Of a stretch of 64,000 bases of DNA, positions 1-10,087 are shown one piece after another. The DNA comes from Diaporthe sp. PMI_573 (Eukaryota > Ascomycota > Sordariomycetes > Diaporthales > Diaporthaceae): NCBI GenBank assembly GCA_021399435.1, contig JAJTUP010000091.1, positions 62,001 to 126,000 of the forward strand, in the 5' to 3' direction. The notes beneath the pieces are model-generated. The model made no database searches. It saw only the letters and a program-made list of their open reading frames with translations, and was not told the origin of the DNA. The first letter of the stretch is position 1; every line of letters starts with the position of its first letter. The translations under genes were made by a program, and so were the position numbers.

Positions 1-729
1 GTCATCCTTGGCCAAGCGTTTCACAATCTGCTCCGCGGAAATATCTTTATGGCTCATCGCACCAGATTTAGAAAACTTTCCCTTCTCGGTCTTTCCCTTC
101 GTTTGAGCATCGCCTAAAATACAACGGATGCTTGGGCAAGTACTTCTGTGTGTAAAATCCCAGAATGTACATCCTTTGTCTTTGTCCTCATGACGTTCGT
201 GAAGTGGAATTCCCTTTTTAGTCCTTTCAACGCGGGCATGCAGTAGAACCCAATGTTTTTCTTTAAAGTCTATTGATTATCAGAAAGCTTGAGATACACT
301 TACGCGGGCCAACTACGTACCTGTGACATCTGCAGGATCTGTGGTCTCTCCCGAGTACAGATCTTCGTAGTCTTCTTCGTTGTCCGAGGAGTGATCTGAA
401 TCATCTTCTGAATTGTGATCTGTGTCATTCTCTTCACCCTCTTCTGCATGTTGAGACGTAGGTGAGTCAGGTGTCTGTGCATCAACGGAGATGGCTGTTA
501 GTGTGAGTGGTTTCTCATGATCACTTGGTTTGCCCGGAGTGTTTTCCGCCTTCTTTGCTGGCGCCTTAGTGTCACTCTTGGGAGCTGGATGAGTGTCAGT
601 AGTGCCAGCCTCGGGCGGCGGCGTGCTCAACTGCCCATTCCCGTGTGGGTCCACGTCTTTGGAGCTTTGGCTGCGGGTCTTGCGTGCCCCCTCCTTTGCT
701 GCATTGGTAGAAGACTTTTTTGTCGCCAT
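1..729 (-). CDS. Acidic low-complexity protein, 5' part (runs off left edge)
   Basis: I do not recognise this protein. The start is the ATG at 729 (context CAAAACATGG); a longer frame to 786 would need GTG. Exon 1 (729-321) encodes about 136 residues rich in Lys/Ser/Thr/Pro and then Asp/Glu, including an acidic run near residues 95-125. A donor GTACGT at 320 and an acceptor ending at 270 (TCAATAG) define a 51-nt intron. The junction codon is completed in frame, and exon 2 (269-1) stays open to the window edge. Exon 2 encodes a basic, Lys/His/Cys-containing segment (FKEKHWVLLHARVE, then CTFWDF and CPSIRC) that looks more structured than the N-terminus. An intrinsically disordered N-terminus with a folded downstream part is an inference. 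Its 3' end lies outside the window. Confidence 0.6.
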
Positions 730-1242
730 GTTTTGAATGAGACTTCTCTCGTTAGATGATATCTTATAGTGGTCGTTATTTGACACGGGAATGATATACG
801 GCTAAGAATGTTTTGAGTATCGAGTATTTGGTCGGAGCATCGACTTGTATTTATAGTCTGTCTGCATCATGGCGTGGGGTGTGAATGAACATTTAAGTCT
901 GCATTAAGGATTAGAAAACAGGAAAATCTTGTCTCTGATCCGAGTTTTTTGATTGTTATACAAGTTTGTGTGCTCCCGAAGCCGTAAGCCAAGTGCCGAG
1001 TTTGAATGATTGTTCAAATAAGGATCGCTAAGGTACTGTATGCAAAAGATTCTGATTCTAAAATCAAAACAAAAGTCTTGGATTTCAGTTCCAGTGAATC
1101 AAGTTATTCCTGTCTTCTCAATAACCTTGTATCACGAATCCGAGCAGGGCACATCGAATGGAGCAAGTTAGCTATATAAAACTAAGTTAATTTAATATTT
1201 AAGTTTTTATATATAACGTGGTTCATCACATAACGTGGTTGG
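730..1242. other. AT-rich intergenic stretch without a gene
   Basis: No open frame of note. It holds the upstream region of the left-edge gene and AT-rich sequence (for example 1170-1230), and ends exactly where the LTR begins. Confidence 0.5.
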
Positions 1243-1443
1243 TGTCACGGCCAGCGCGAGATGCAGCATGGGAGCTGGGTCTATTGGCGCTATCAACGAA
1301 GATTCTAAGCTGAGGAGAGGAGAAGAAAGGGGAGAGCGAAGCTCTGGCGGTCCCTGGCTCGCGAAGTCTTGACGCGACTGTGGGGCTAAGGGTTAGGGTC
1401 CTTGTGACGGCCAGAGGGCTTGCCTACCATGGCTGCCGTCACA
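1243..1443 (-). repeat. LTR of degraded Gypsy element (Gypsy-1)
   Basis: This 201-bp sequence begins TGTCACGGCCAGCG and ends CCGTCACA. It shares its start, end, length and internal blocks (such as ACGAAGATTCTA) with the 204-bp LTRs at 17401 and 23064. It is followed by CTACCCCCCTCC, which on the minus strand is a purine-rich tract next to the 3' LTR, as in the intact copy. It is therefore the 3' LTR of a minus-strand Gypsy element of the same family but a diverged subfamily. The matching 5' LTR is not in the window. Confidence 0.85.
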
Positions 1444-1495
1444 CTACCCCCCTCCAAAACGCAGACACCGGGACGGTTTCGCGTGGCTAGTGACG

Positions 1496-2800
1496 TTATG
1501 TATGCCGTCTAGACCTGCTCTGCTTGCCTGTCTTTTCTGCCCTGTTATCGTCCGGGTGGTCGTCGTCTTCCTCGTCTGCTGCTGCAGACCGAATCCATTT
1601 TTGCAGTCGTAGCGGTGGACCGGGCGCTTCTGGGTGTTCTCGATGGAAGGTCTCTAGGGCTATTGCCGCGTTCTTGAAGTTCTCGGCAGGGTACCAAGTG
1701 TCGTCAGGGTCGCATCCTCGCCAGACCACCTGGTACTGCAGTTCTTTGTTGCGGCCGTGGAGTCGGCTTTGTTTGATTGGTTCGACCTCGAACTCTGGTT
1801 CGCCATTGATTTCTTCTGGTGGGGGTGGTACCTGGACCTGCTGTGGCAACGGGTCGTCGTCGGCCTTCCTGAGCCGGTCGGCGTGGAACAGGTTGGGCAT
1901 CTTATACGAAGCTGGAAGGTCGAGGACGTAACTGTGGCCTCTTTCCTCTAGAATCTCAAAGGGGCCTACGAACTGCGAGTCGAGGCGGGTGGTTGGAGTC
2001 TGTGTTGAGAATCCCTTCTTTCGCAGGAAGGCCTTGTCGTGAACCTTAAAGTTCACCGGGCGACGCTTCTTGTTTGCCTGGGCCTTCTGTTTCTCCTGCG
2101 TGTCAGCGGCGGCACGGCGTGCGAGTTCCTGCACTTCCTTGATCTGTCTGACTAGCTCGAGGGCCTTCTCAGCCGGTCCTGCTGTTGCATCTGCTATGCT
2201 CAGATCTAAGGACAGCGGGTTTCGTATGTCCTTGCCTAGCATGACCTTCAGTGGTGACATGTCGATTGCAGAGTGCCACGACGAGTTGTGCGCGAAATCA
2301 AGGGCTGGCAGGTGCACACTCCAATCGTCTTGGTACTTGTCGATGTAAAACCGTAGCCGCTGGTCCAGCTCCTGGTTCGTGAACTCAATCGCACCTTGAG
2401 TCTGGGGGTGGTAGGTGCTCCCGCGCCGATGCTTTGTTCCCGTCAGCTCGTTCAGCTTTGCGAGAAAGGCTGAGACAAAAGGTCCGGCATTATCACTGAT
2501 CCAGATCGTCGGCAATCCTAGGAAACGGTACAGATAGCGATAGTATCTCGTGGCCAGTGTCTCCGCTGTATCGGTCTTCTTCCCCGGAAGTGTGGCCAGG
2601 AGTCTGCTTAGCTTGCACACAAAGCCCCATACGTAGTCGTACCCAAATCGGTCCTTGGGCATTGTCTTGCCGTCAACGACAACATATTCCCAGACTTCTC
2701 CCGGTACTGGCAGTGGGTGAAGTAGCCCTGGCGTCTTGTCTCGAGGGATCTTGTTCCGTCAGCACTCATGACAGTTGCGGATATACCTGCGTACTGACAC
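1496..2800 (-). pseudogene. Gypsy-1 integrase/chromodomain remnant
   Basis: The frame 2662-1496 encodes 388 residues that align along the integrase C-terminal half of the intact Gypsy pol at 17657-21373. Visible are WISDNAGPFVSAF (second catalytic Asp region), the HPQTQGAIEFTNQEL block with the catalytic Glu, the KKGFSTQTPTTRLDSQFVGP region, and a C-terminal chromodomain-like segment (LQYQVVWRGCDPDDTWYPAENF). The frame continues upstream through an in-frame TGA at 2757-2759 to RRYIRNCHEC, the end of the zinc-binding H2C2 domain. Homology then stops near 2795. Protease, reverse transcriptase and RNase H are missing, so this is a truncated element. The short piece 2800-2857 between it and hAT-1 has no assigned origin. 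Confidence 0.85.
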
Positions 2801-2872
2801 AAATACGACGAGCTTAGCAGGAAGAGTCGGCTGCGGAGCAACGCCACTGTTCCACAGCAGCGCTCTCAACAA

Positions 2873-2916
2873 GTCAAGACAAGACAAGCCAGAGCTCTGG
2901 CTTGTCTTGTCTTGAC
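2873..2916. repeat. 44-bp perfect palindrome in hAT-1 subterminal region
   Basis: The sequence reads identically on both strands over 44 bp, centred on AGAGCTCT at 2891-2898. The arms are made of GTCAAGACAAGACAAGCC. It sits directly inside the left TIR of hAT-1 and could form a hairpin or cruciform. Repeated short subterminal motifs are typical transposase-binding sites in hAT elements, but a palindrome this long is unusual. Confidence 0.9.
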
Positions 2917-3207
2917 AACTTAGCGGTCTGTCTTGACTTGACTTGGCTTGACTTGATATCTTGTCAAGCCTATTCAAGACGTGTTAGTAAGCAGGCCGGC
3001 CATCGTGAGCAGGGATGGACATCTTAAGAATCGAATAAGACTCCCATAGATTGGCGGACGACGAGCTCCCACCTCCACGTGGTGTCCGCTGGGAACTCTC
3101 GAAGAAACAGTTTGGCTGTCTTCGAGTGCCAGGAGGAGCTCAACGACGCGATTGTTGTATTCTGTCGACAACGCGCCGACGAGCCGACGCGCCAAAATCG
3201 ACCCCCG

Positions 3208-3880
3208 AACCTCACGAAACACCGAACATTTACAGCCACAGTACAGCAAAGGGAGTTGCGCCCCTTCCGCGTACGCCTACGATAGAAAACGGAATTGGAT
3301 ACTCCATTTTCTTGCCCGACAAGAGTTTACGGCATCGGAGATCGAGGATTGCGCGACGGAGAGCCGGAGTGAGATGACGGACATCGCCAAAACAAACGTC
3401 AACAGAGCCACAACAGCACAGAACGCGACAACACCGCTTCAACACGTCGAAAATCAATCTTGGACCTCAAGAAACACCAAAATCACAGCCACAGTACGGC
3501 AAAGGGAGTTGCGTCCCCTTTGGTGTGCGTCCCGATGGAAAACGGACTTGGATAGTCCATTTTCCTGCCCGACAATGGTTTACGGCATCAGAGATCGAGG
3601 AGTACGCGATGGAGAAGCGGAGAGGAAGGGACGGATACGACTGAAACAACATTACCACGACCACCAACAACATGACCCAATCGTCAAGAGCAAGATCATC
3701 CTCCGTCAACAACGCGTCGACGCGTCGAAACCAACCTCCGAGCCTCACGAAACACCAAACATCACAGGCACAGTACGGCAAAGGGAGTTGCGTCCCTTTT
3801 GGTGTACGCCCACGATGGAAAGCAGACTTGGATACTCTGTTTCCTGCCCGACAACGGTTTACGGTTTCCGAGATTAGCGC
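3208..3880. repeat. Three diverged tandem copies of a ~250-280 bp unit
   Basis: Copies start near 3211, 3466 and 3743. Each carries the order CCTCACGAAACACC / CACAGTACGGCAAAGGGAGTTGCG / GGAAAACGGACTTGGATA / CCTGCCCGACAA.GGTTTACGG / GAGATCGAGG. The + strand frame 3152-3877 reads through all three copies as a repeated peptide (RQRELRP...). This is probably a by-product of the repeat rather than a protein-coding gene. Confidence 0.8.
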
Positions 3881-4707
3881 CGACACGCGACTGGTCGGGA
3901 CGGAAGTGACACCTTTTTAACATTTTATCGTCACAAACTTCAATTCTCCACACAACTGAACAAGTCTACACCACACAAGAGTAAAAACACCACCAACAGC
4001 TCAGAACTCTCTTTGAAGACACTTTATATCCTGCGAACTACGCAGCTGGCACACCATCTAGCACGCTATCGCTGCAAAGGACGCGCTTACGACGCGTCCG
4101 GGTGCTGATGGCGTCTAGTTGGTCTCAAGCAAGCACTGGCCCAAGAACATCAAACGAGCAAGCCTCGAAGACTACAAGTACTTTCAATACGGTCACGTAT
4201 GCACTTCATGCAGCGCACCCCAGACAAGCGACTATTGCAATGGGCAGCAAAGCGCTCGGCAGCCCAGCGATAGCAGTACAGACAGACGGAACAAGGATTG
4301 GATGGATCCCGTGGATCAAGTCCACGCGGTAACGTCCACAACACTGCAATACACCGGCGCGGACGAGTGATTATTGTCATGCAGAAGCAGAGGTGGGCCG
4401 GAAAGGGCCTGACAAGTCATAGACACAGAACAGATATTGGGACTATTAGTAGATGCAACTGCTACGAGCAAAGGGGAAGCACAGCATGCACGAATGACCT
4501 GGTGTGAAGCAGCGGGACATATCTTGCAGGACTGGACTATTTTCTGGAAGCAAGAAGCGGGAGCACCTGTATTTATAGCGGAACGCTGCATAGCTGCCGA
4601 TAAGTTGGATCCAAGGTCACGTGTCACTGAGTTGACTGCCTGCTAGGCAGGAACGCCACCGAGGAGGCTGCCTACCAGGCAGCCAATGGCGTTAAGCAGT
4701 AGGGAGA

Positions 4708-4742
4708 CAGCAGGCACAGCTATAAATAGCCTGTGCCTGCTG
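4708..4742. promoter_or_regulatory. TATA box framed by a 12-bp perfect inverted repeat
   Basis: CAGCAGGCACAG (4708-4719) and CTGTGCCTGCTG (4731-4742) flank CTATAAATAGC. A second hairpin, GGCTGCCT/AGGCAGCC, lies just upstream near 4662. The arrangement resembles the promoter part of an LTR (Copia type), but no clear LTR borders or primer-binding site were found, so that origin is a guess. The sequence 4800-5500 downstream contains no convincing gene. Confidence 0.5.
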
Positions 4743-5985
4743 CAATAGATAGAAAGAATAGACAACACTTATTCTAGTAGCCCAGAGTCTCAACTCGATA
4801 GGGCGGCTGGGACAGACTATGAATCAAACAAACAAACAAACAAGAATGTGCCTTCCGTAGATTCGATATCTATCGAAAACCAAGACTCGATAGAACGACC
4901 AATCGCGATGCAGGTAGCTGGTACCTGGGTTCAATGGTAAACTGGGCTTGGGTACAGGTCCCTGTGACAAAAAAGCGATGGATGAACCTGGGAAAACGAT
5001 GAATACCGTACTGGTCAATACATTTGACTCATCTAGTAGACTTGGAGAATGATATCATTCGGTTGGGACCTCTTCTTGGCCTGGGTTTGGATCCGGACAA
5101 AGTCTTCCCGGATCTTTCACCTTCAAATGGCGGTTGTTTGGTACGGGACAGACATAATTCAGGACGTGAGATGGACATGAGACCGCAAGCCGGAAATATT
5201 GGTCTGATCATACAAAAACTAGCACCGATAGAAAGCCCTCGGCGACAGAAATCTAGAGGGACTAATTTTTGTCTGCATTTCTTCCATTCTACAGAAAAAT
5301 CGGCATCTGTTTGGGATGTTCTTGCCGCTCATATGGGAGCAATTGTTCCAAGTATCCCTCCCTACCCTATACCACTGGAGCTAGAGGATACCAGGGCTCT
5401 CACCTATTCCATAGCAGTGGGGCTAGTACCCCCTAACATGATCAGTGGCATTTTACAGCCAAGATGGCTCCCTCTTCGACCTCTCCCACACACCACATAG
5501 TCCCCATAGAAACTGGCTAGCTGCCTCATTCCAAGCTACAAGATAGAATGTCGCCGAGCATCTACTTGTATGCTGTTGTAAGGGATGATGGCTGCAGTTG
5601 CAGGATACCCACTCTGCTACGCAAGACTCGTGGGGTTGGATGTACTCACTAACGTATCTTAGCACCAACAGAGCTCCAGGGCCACCGAGACACAGATCTT
5701 GCTCAGTCGCGTAAGATCGCGCCAAGGGGCCAGTCAGCGCGTCAATGAAATCACGCTAAAACAAGCTCACGGCGCGTTTCAGCAAACCGGGGGCGCTCGT
5801 TCGACCCAATCGAATCGATTTTCGATCAAATCCAGCGCGCCGTTCGATTCGATATTCGTAAAGACTTGGCATCGAATGAATCTATCGATTCGATTCCCAT
5901 TCGTAAGATGCCCATCCCGATTCGTGAGCTCAACTGCAGACTGGCATCTACGGACAAAGCAGCTATCTAGAACAAGAGCCCGGCT

Positions 5986-8671
5986 TTATATCAGTGGATT
6001 CCGCCGCCAAAACTTCACACAAGTGAGCATCTCCATCGTCAGATCTTGGAGTGAGTGTCGCTGCGTGCCAACCAAGAGCTTGGCGAGGCTGAAGACCCTC
6101 TCACACTCGCACGCCGTCGAAGGAATAGATAGGAGATCGTACGCCATCCTCGCAAGTCGTGGAAAGTCCTTCTCTCTCTGCCGCCACCACTCGAAAGGAT
6201 CCTCAACCGCCTCGTCTTCGTAGATAGGTTCTTCAAGATACTGTTTAACTTCGTCTCGGTTGGCGGGAGAGGGGCGTTGGGCGAGGTAGCTGTGCGCTCC
6301 GAGATGCGAAGACTTCGTCTGCTTCTGTATCGGGGTCGGTTGGGTGGGCAGGTTATTGTAATCCCGGCCGAAGAATTGTTTAAATCTGTCGACTATGCGG
6401 TTGGCATGTTCGCCCGGAAGGTATTCGCGAATCCACTTATCCTTGAAGGCCGGATGTAGAATCATAGCCGTCCAGTAAGCAGGCGAGTCCTCTAGTAAAG
6501 TAACGTATTTCTCGAGCTTGTAAATGGCGCACGTGATACAGCCACGTATGGCCCTGAGATTCACGTCGGCGATCTCGGGTTTTGAGGGCAGATTTGACCA
6601 TTTCTCGCGCCGCTGCCGTTGTGTGCCCTCCTCTTCTCCATCTTCTTGCTCGAGTACTTCTTCGGCACCGGAGTCCTCTAACGCTACGGGTGGGTTGATC
6701 GATCCGACTGGCCGCCCCGGAAGGTCAATCACGGAATCCCGGTATTTGTGAGGTAAGCCCACGTTGCGCTGGGGTCGCTGAGATTGAGCAGCAGGTGGTG
6801 AAACAGGCGGCGAAGAGGGCGGCGAGGAACCCTGTGCGGCAGCAAAGCGTAGTGGCGCGTCGCCAACTCGGATCTCTCTCTCCGGCCCCTCGATCTCTGG
6901 CCCAGGGAAAACTCGGTCAGAGTCACTGTATTCGGAGAGCTGCTTGCGGAGGTGATCAACGAGGTAAAATAACGAGGCAGCGGCCTCGGCAAACCGAGGC
7001 ACTCGACCTGTCAAATTATTAGTTAACCGATTGTAAAAGCTGGGAGAAAAACCTGCCTTCGAAATACTTAGTTAGCCTTTTAAACGGTAGTAGTACCGCA
7101 AGAGTAATTGCTAAGACGTGCCAGTCGTCTTGCGAGAGGAGATATTCTTCCGGAATCCGCTTCGTTTTATCTGCGTGGCGAGACATAACCGTTGTGTAGA
7201 TCTCGATCGGGTCTTTTAATCGGAAAGCTCTTTCTACGGCAGTGAAAAAGGAATTCCATCGAGTATCGTTGTCTTGGAGGAGCATTAGTTGGCTAACTTC
7301 CCACAGGACTTCGCCGAATTCGTCGACTTCCTCCTCGCTAAGCTTCCCTTGCGCGTATTGAAGGAAGCCCTCTCGGCGTTGCGAAGACCTTCGGACCCAG
7401 CCTTGAAGATTGTGAATCCTGACGAATGCGCCTGTTGGCCGCCATTCTTCGAGGCAGTCGAGGATCTTTTGAAGGGCTGCTTGTTCCGCTGGTTGCGATT
7501 CGAGGCTCTTAAGCACGTCTTTGAGCTTCCCCTCGAGGTAACTCGTTGCGCCGAGGTTGTAGATGTGATTGGTACAGCGAATTCTACGCTCCTGCGGCTG
7601 AACGTCAGGTAAAAGAGCGGCGATAATTTCGTTGACTGCGCTGTCATTTGCGTCGGCGTTGTCGCACGTGAAATAACCTAACTCGTCTGCAGAGATCTCG
7701 TACTCCGAGAGTACTTCACGCAACGTTGGACCGATATTTTCACCAGAGTGCGCGCCGCGGAGCCGCCTCAATGCCAAAAGCGACGTCTGCGGTCTTTTTA
7801 ACGCGTCTGTGAAGTGAACAGTCACGCCGAGAAGCGCGTATTCTTGAGGAGAAGTCCAAAGATCGAAGGTGAGATGCTTCTTGTATAGAGAGGTGGCAAG
7901 CTTACTTCTCAATAGCTCTTTTTGCGACTGGTACTCTGCTTCTAACCACGATCGAATTGTAACGCCACTGCGAGGCAAAAGTTCGTCAACGAGTTCTTCG
8001 TTCAACAAGCCGAGAAGCTCCCGAAAGTCAGGGTGTTCGACGGCCGAGAAGGGTATATCGGCATCTACAATCCAACGGAGCAGTAGATCCTTGAACAGCT
8101 CTGCCTTCGACTTCGGAATAGCTAACCGGTCTACGGCTTGCTTTTGCAAGTCGAGTACAGTTCTCTGGCGTTGACGCCGGCGAGGCGGCTCAGATTCTGT
8201 AGTCTCGCTGTCTACCTCGCCAACAAGAAGATGGTGATCTTTCCTTAAGTGCCTGAGCGCTCCGCTTGTGCCGCCGTTGACGAGGGCGTATAGCGATATT
8301 TCCTTCTCGTTATCACACTGGTTGCAAAGCCAGAAGTCTCCCTTCTCTCTATTTCCAACGACTTTGGTGAGCCGCCGGCCATACGGATCGATAGGCGACT
8401 TCCTCCCCCTCTTTTTCCTGTGTAGCCACTCGGTCGGCACGTAATCTTGGCGTTGGATCTTGATCTTGCTCATCAAGCTAACTTCGGTACGGATCTCGTC
8501 GGTGTCGATATCTCGGAGCTGGTCAGCAACGGACCGTCCCCCGCGAAAAGTAGCAAACGCGGTGCTTCCGGCTGCGGCGGATCTCGTGTTCAGGGTCGAG
8601 GGCTGGCTGGCCGTCTCGGTAACTGCTTCCGAGAGGGCGACCACCGAAGAGGTATCGTCAATATCCGACAT
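5986..8671 (-). pseudogene. hAT-1 transposase
   Basis: The ATG at 8671 opens a 550-residue frame (8671-7019), followed by a 342-residue frame (7014-5986). Order of domains: a BED-like zinc finger (FWLCNQCDNEKEIS...HLRKDHH, residues ~110-150), the RNase H-like transposase core (LTFDLWTSPQEYALLGVTVHF; YFTCDNADANDSAVN; RRIRCTNHIYNL; LQDNDTRWNSFF), then in the second frame the hAT C-terminal dimerisation domain (MAYDLLSIPSTACECERVFS, near residue 300). The break near 7060-7015 looks like an intron: donor GTTTTT after GGCAG, branch TTAACTAAT, acceptor TTTGACAG. As I read it, splicing leaves the frames one base out of register, so either the splice sites differ or the gene carries a lesion. Orientation and position agree with the TIRs at 2858 and 8907. 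Confidence 0.8.
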
Positions 8672-9080
8672 GTTGACGGTGATGAGCGTGGTGCTCGGGG
8701 CTAACTTTTGGCCGTGCCAGCAGGAATTTTACCATCCAAGCCACCGTGTGCTATGACCACCATAGGGTCCCTGCTTACCAAGCCGGTATCAAGACAAGTC
8801 AAGCCAGCTAGAAAAGCCGTCTTGATTGATAAGATGGTCATCTTGACTTGGCTTGACTTGACTTGGCTTGTCTTGTCTTGGTTAGGCTTGTCTTGTTGAG
8901 AGCGCTGTGAATCCACAGTCACACCGGCTGCCGCCGACCCCGCTTGCCATCGTTGCCTATACTGTATTCAACTTGCACGCCACCTTGAGAACATCACTAG
9001 ACGCATCAATCCTCACTGGGTCTACACCGTGGTACTAATTATTATTCGATCCCACTGCCCTAGAATCTGCTTTGTTGACA

Positions 9081-10047
9081 ATGTCAACATCCGCAAGTAT
9101 GGAGGCTATTCAGATACACGCTCGCAACGCCAGCCAGACCAGGAACTTGATTTCTCCTGGCTCTCTATCCTTCCCCACTGACCACAACAAGTCGACTCCA
9201 CATGGTAACGCCGGCCTCAAGGCTCCCGAAAAAGGTGCGCCCGCTGGCTCTCCTCTCCTTAAGGGAAACAGCATTGCGCCTGTCACTCCTGCCGCCACTC
9301 CTGGTGCACAGCAGGCTGGTAGCGCCTTGACCCCTACTCTTCAGTAAGCTTCTCCCTTGTCTGCGCGCATCGTCCCAATAATGCTTACACTATATTCTTC
9401 AAGGAACGTCGTGGCGACAATCAACTTGAATTGCCGTCTGGACTTGAAGACCGTTGCTCTTCACGCCCGCAACGCGGAGTACAGTGAGAGTGTTCCAAAC
9501 CGACACACTCTACATCATTACTGACGTTGAAAATGAGATCCCAAGCGATTCGCTGCCGTCATTATGCGGATCCGTGAGCCCAAGACGACTGCCTTGATTT
9601 TCGCCAGCGGAAAGATGGTTGTTACTGGTGCCAAGTCTGAGGATGATTCCAAACTTGCTGGCCGCAAGTATGCCCGGGTCATCCAGAAGCTCGGTAAGGC
9701 ACTGCGTTATTGATCACGTATATTGAGGAAGAAAACTGGCAATAACTAATACCCTTGCGACAGGCTTCGATGCAAAATTTACGGACTTCAAGATCCAGAA
9801 TATTGTCGGTTCTTGTGACATCAACTTCTCCATTCGTCTCGAGGGCCTAGCTTCTCGCCACCACAACTTCAGCTCCTACGAGCCTGAGTTGTTCCCTGGT
9901 CTCATCTATCACATGGTCAAGCCCAAGGTCGTGCTCCTGATCTTTGTCAGCGGAAAGATTGTCATCACCGGTGCCAAGGTCCGAGGCGATATCTACCACG
10001 CCCTTGAGCTGATATCTCCTGTCTTGCAAGATTTCCGCAAGGTCTGA
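9081..10047 (+). CDS. spt15: TATA-binding protein (divergent, intact copy)
   Basis: This encodes TBP, the DNA-binding subunit of TFIID and partner of the Pol I, II and III initiation complexes. Exons are 9081-9343, 9404-9483, 9538-9693 and 9764-10047; all introns are GT-AG (54-70 nt) and every junction keeps frame, giving 260 residues, the usual fungal length. The N-terminal ~80 residues are the variable, Pro/Ala/Ser-rich part ending SALTPTLQ. The core follows with both direct-repeat lobes: [26 protein letters not shown] split over two exons, [67 protein letters not shown]. The second lobe has changes at normally very conserved places ([30 protein letters not shown]). Because it retains introns it is a DNA-level duplicate, not a retrocopy. 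It lies between the right end of hAT-1 and a truncated hAT. Whether the genome has another TBP gene cannot be seen here. Confidence 0.93.
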
Positions 10048-10087
10048 ATCGCCTAACGCCCTATCCAGCCGCCTTTCCACCCGTAAA

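Larger units (their letters stand above)
3011..5921. mobile_element. Non-autonomous hAT-like element nested in hAT-1
   Basis: The element is flanked by a perfect 8-bp direct duplication TCGTGAGC (3003-3010 and 5922-5929), the hallmark of hAT insertion. Its ends are inverted relatives: left AGGGATGGACATCTTAAGAAT, and right (complemented) ATCGGGATGGGCATCTTACG. The GGGATGGGCA core is shared with the right end of the hAT remnant near 47750. It contains no transposase. Instead it holds a threefold tandem repeat (3.2-3.9 kb), a promoter-like hairpin (4.7 kb) and scattered short open frames that I do not consider genes. Removing it rejoins the hAT-1 3' end to its transposase. Confidence 0.75.
2858..8907 (-). 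mobile_element. hAT-1 transposon (interrupted by a nested element)
   Basis: A 16-bp terminal inverted repeat, CAGCGCTCTCAACAAG, lies at 2858-2873, and its exact complement lies at 8892-8907. The CAGCG start fits the CARNG pattern of hAT ends. Inside both ends are subterminal arrays of CAAGTCAAGACAAG-type motifs (2865-2975 and 8788-8895), plus a shared inverted block around GCTTAC...CCGG near 2990 and 8770. The hAT transposase frames lie between them. Removing the nested 2911-bp element leaves about 3.1 kb, a normal size for an autonomous hAT. No 8-bp duplication is evident at the outer flanks, so flanking sequence may have been rearranged. Confidence 0.75.

Noticed and set aside
1524..1931. 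Frames opposite the Gypsy-1 integrase
   Set aside because: Shadow frames of the real minus-strand coding sequence.
2700..2977. Continuation of Gypsy-1 into the CAAGTCAAG repeats
   Set aside because: Homology to the intact pol stops near 2795; the rest of that open frame is non-homologous and enters the hAT-1 end.
3152..3877. 241-codon frame over the tandem repeat
   Set aside because: Best explained by the repeat; the protein shows no independent features.
4626..4830. Solo Copia LTR
   Set aside because: TATA box and hairpins are present, but no TG...CA borders with a target duplication could be fixed.
5024..5500. 158-codon + strand open frame inside the non-autonomous hAT-like element
   Set aside because: No recognisable domain and it lies in a passenger region; the start is not ATG-supported by context. 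Kept only as a possible ORF.
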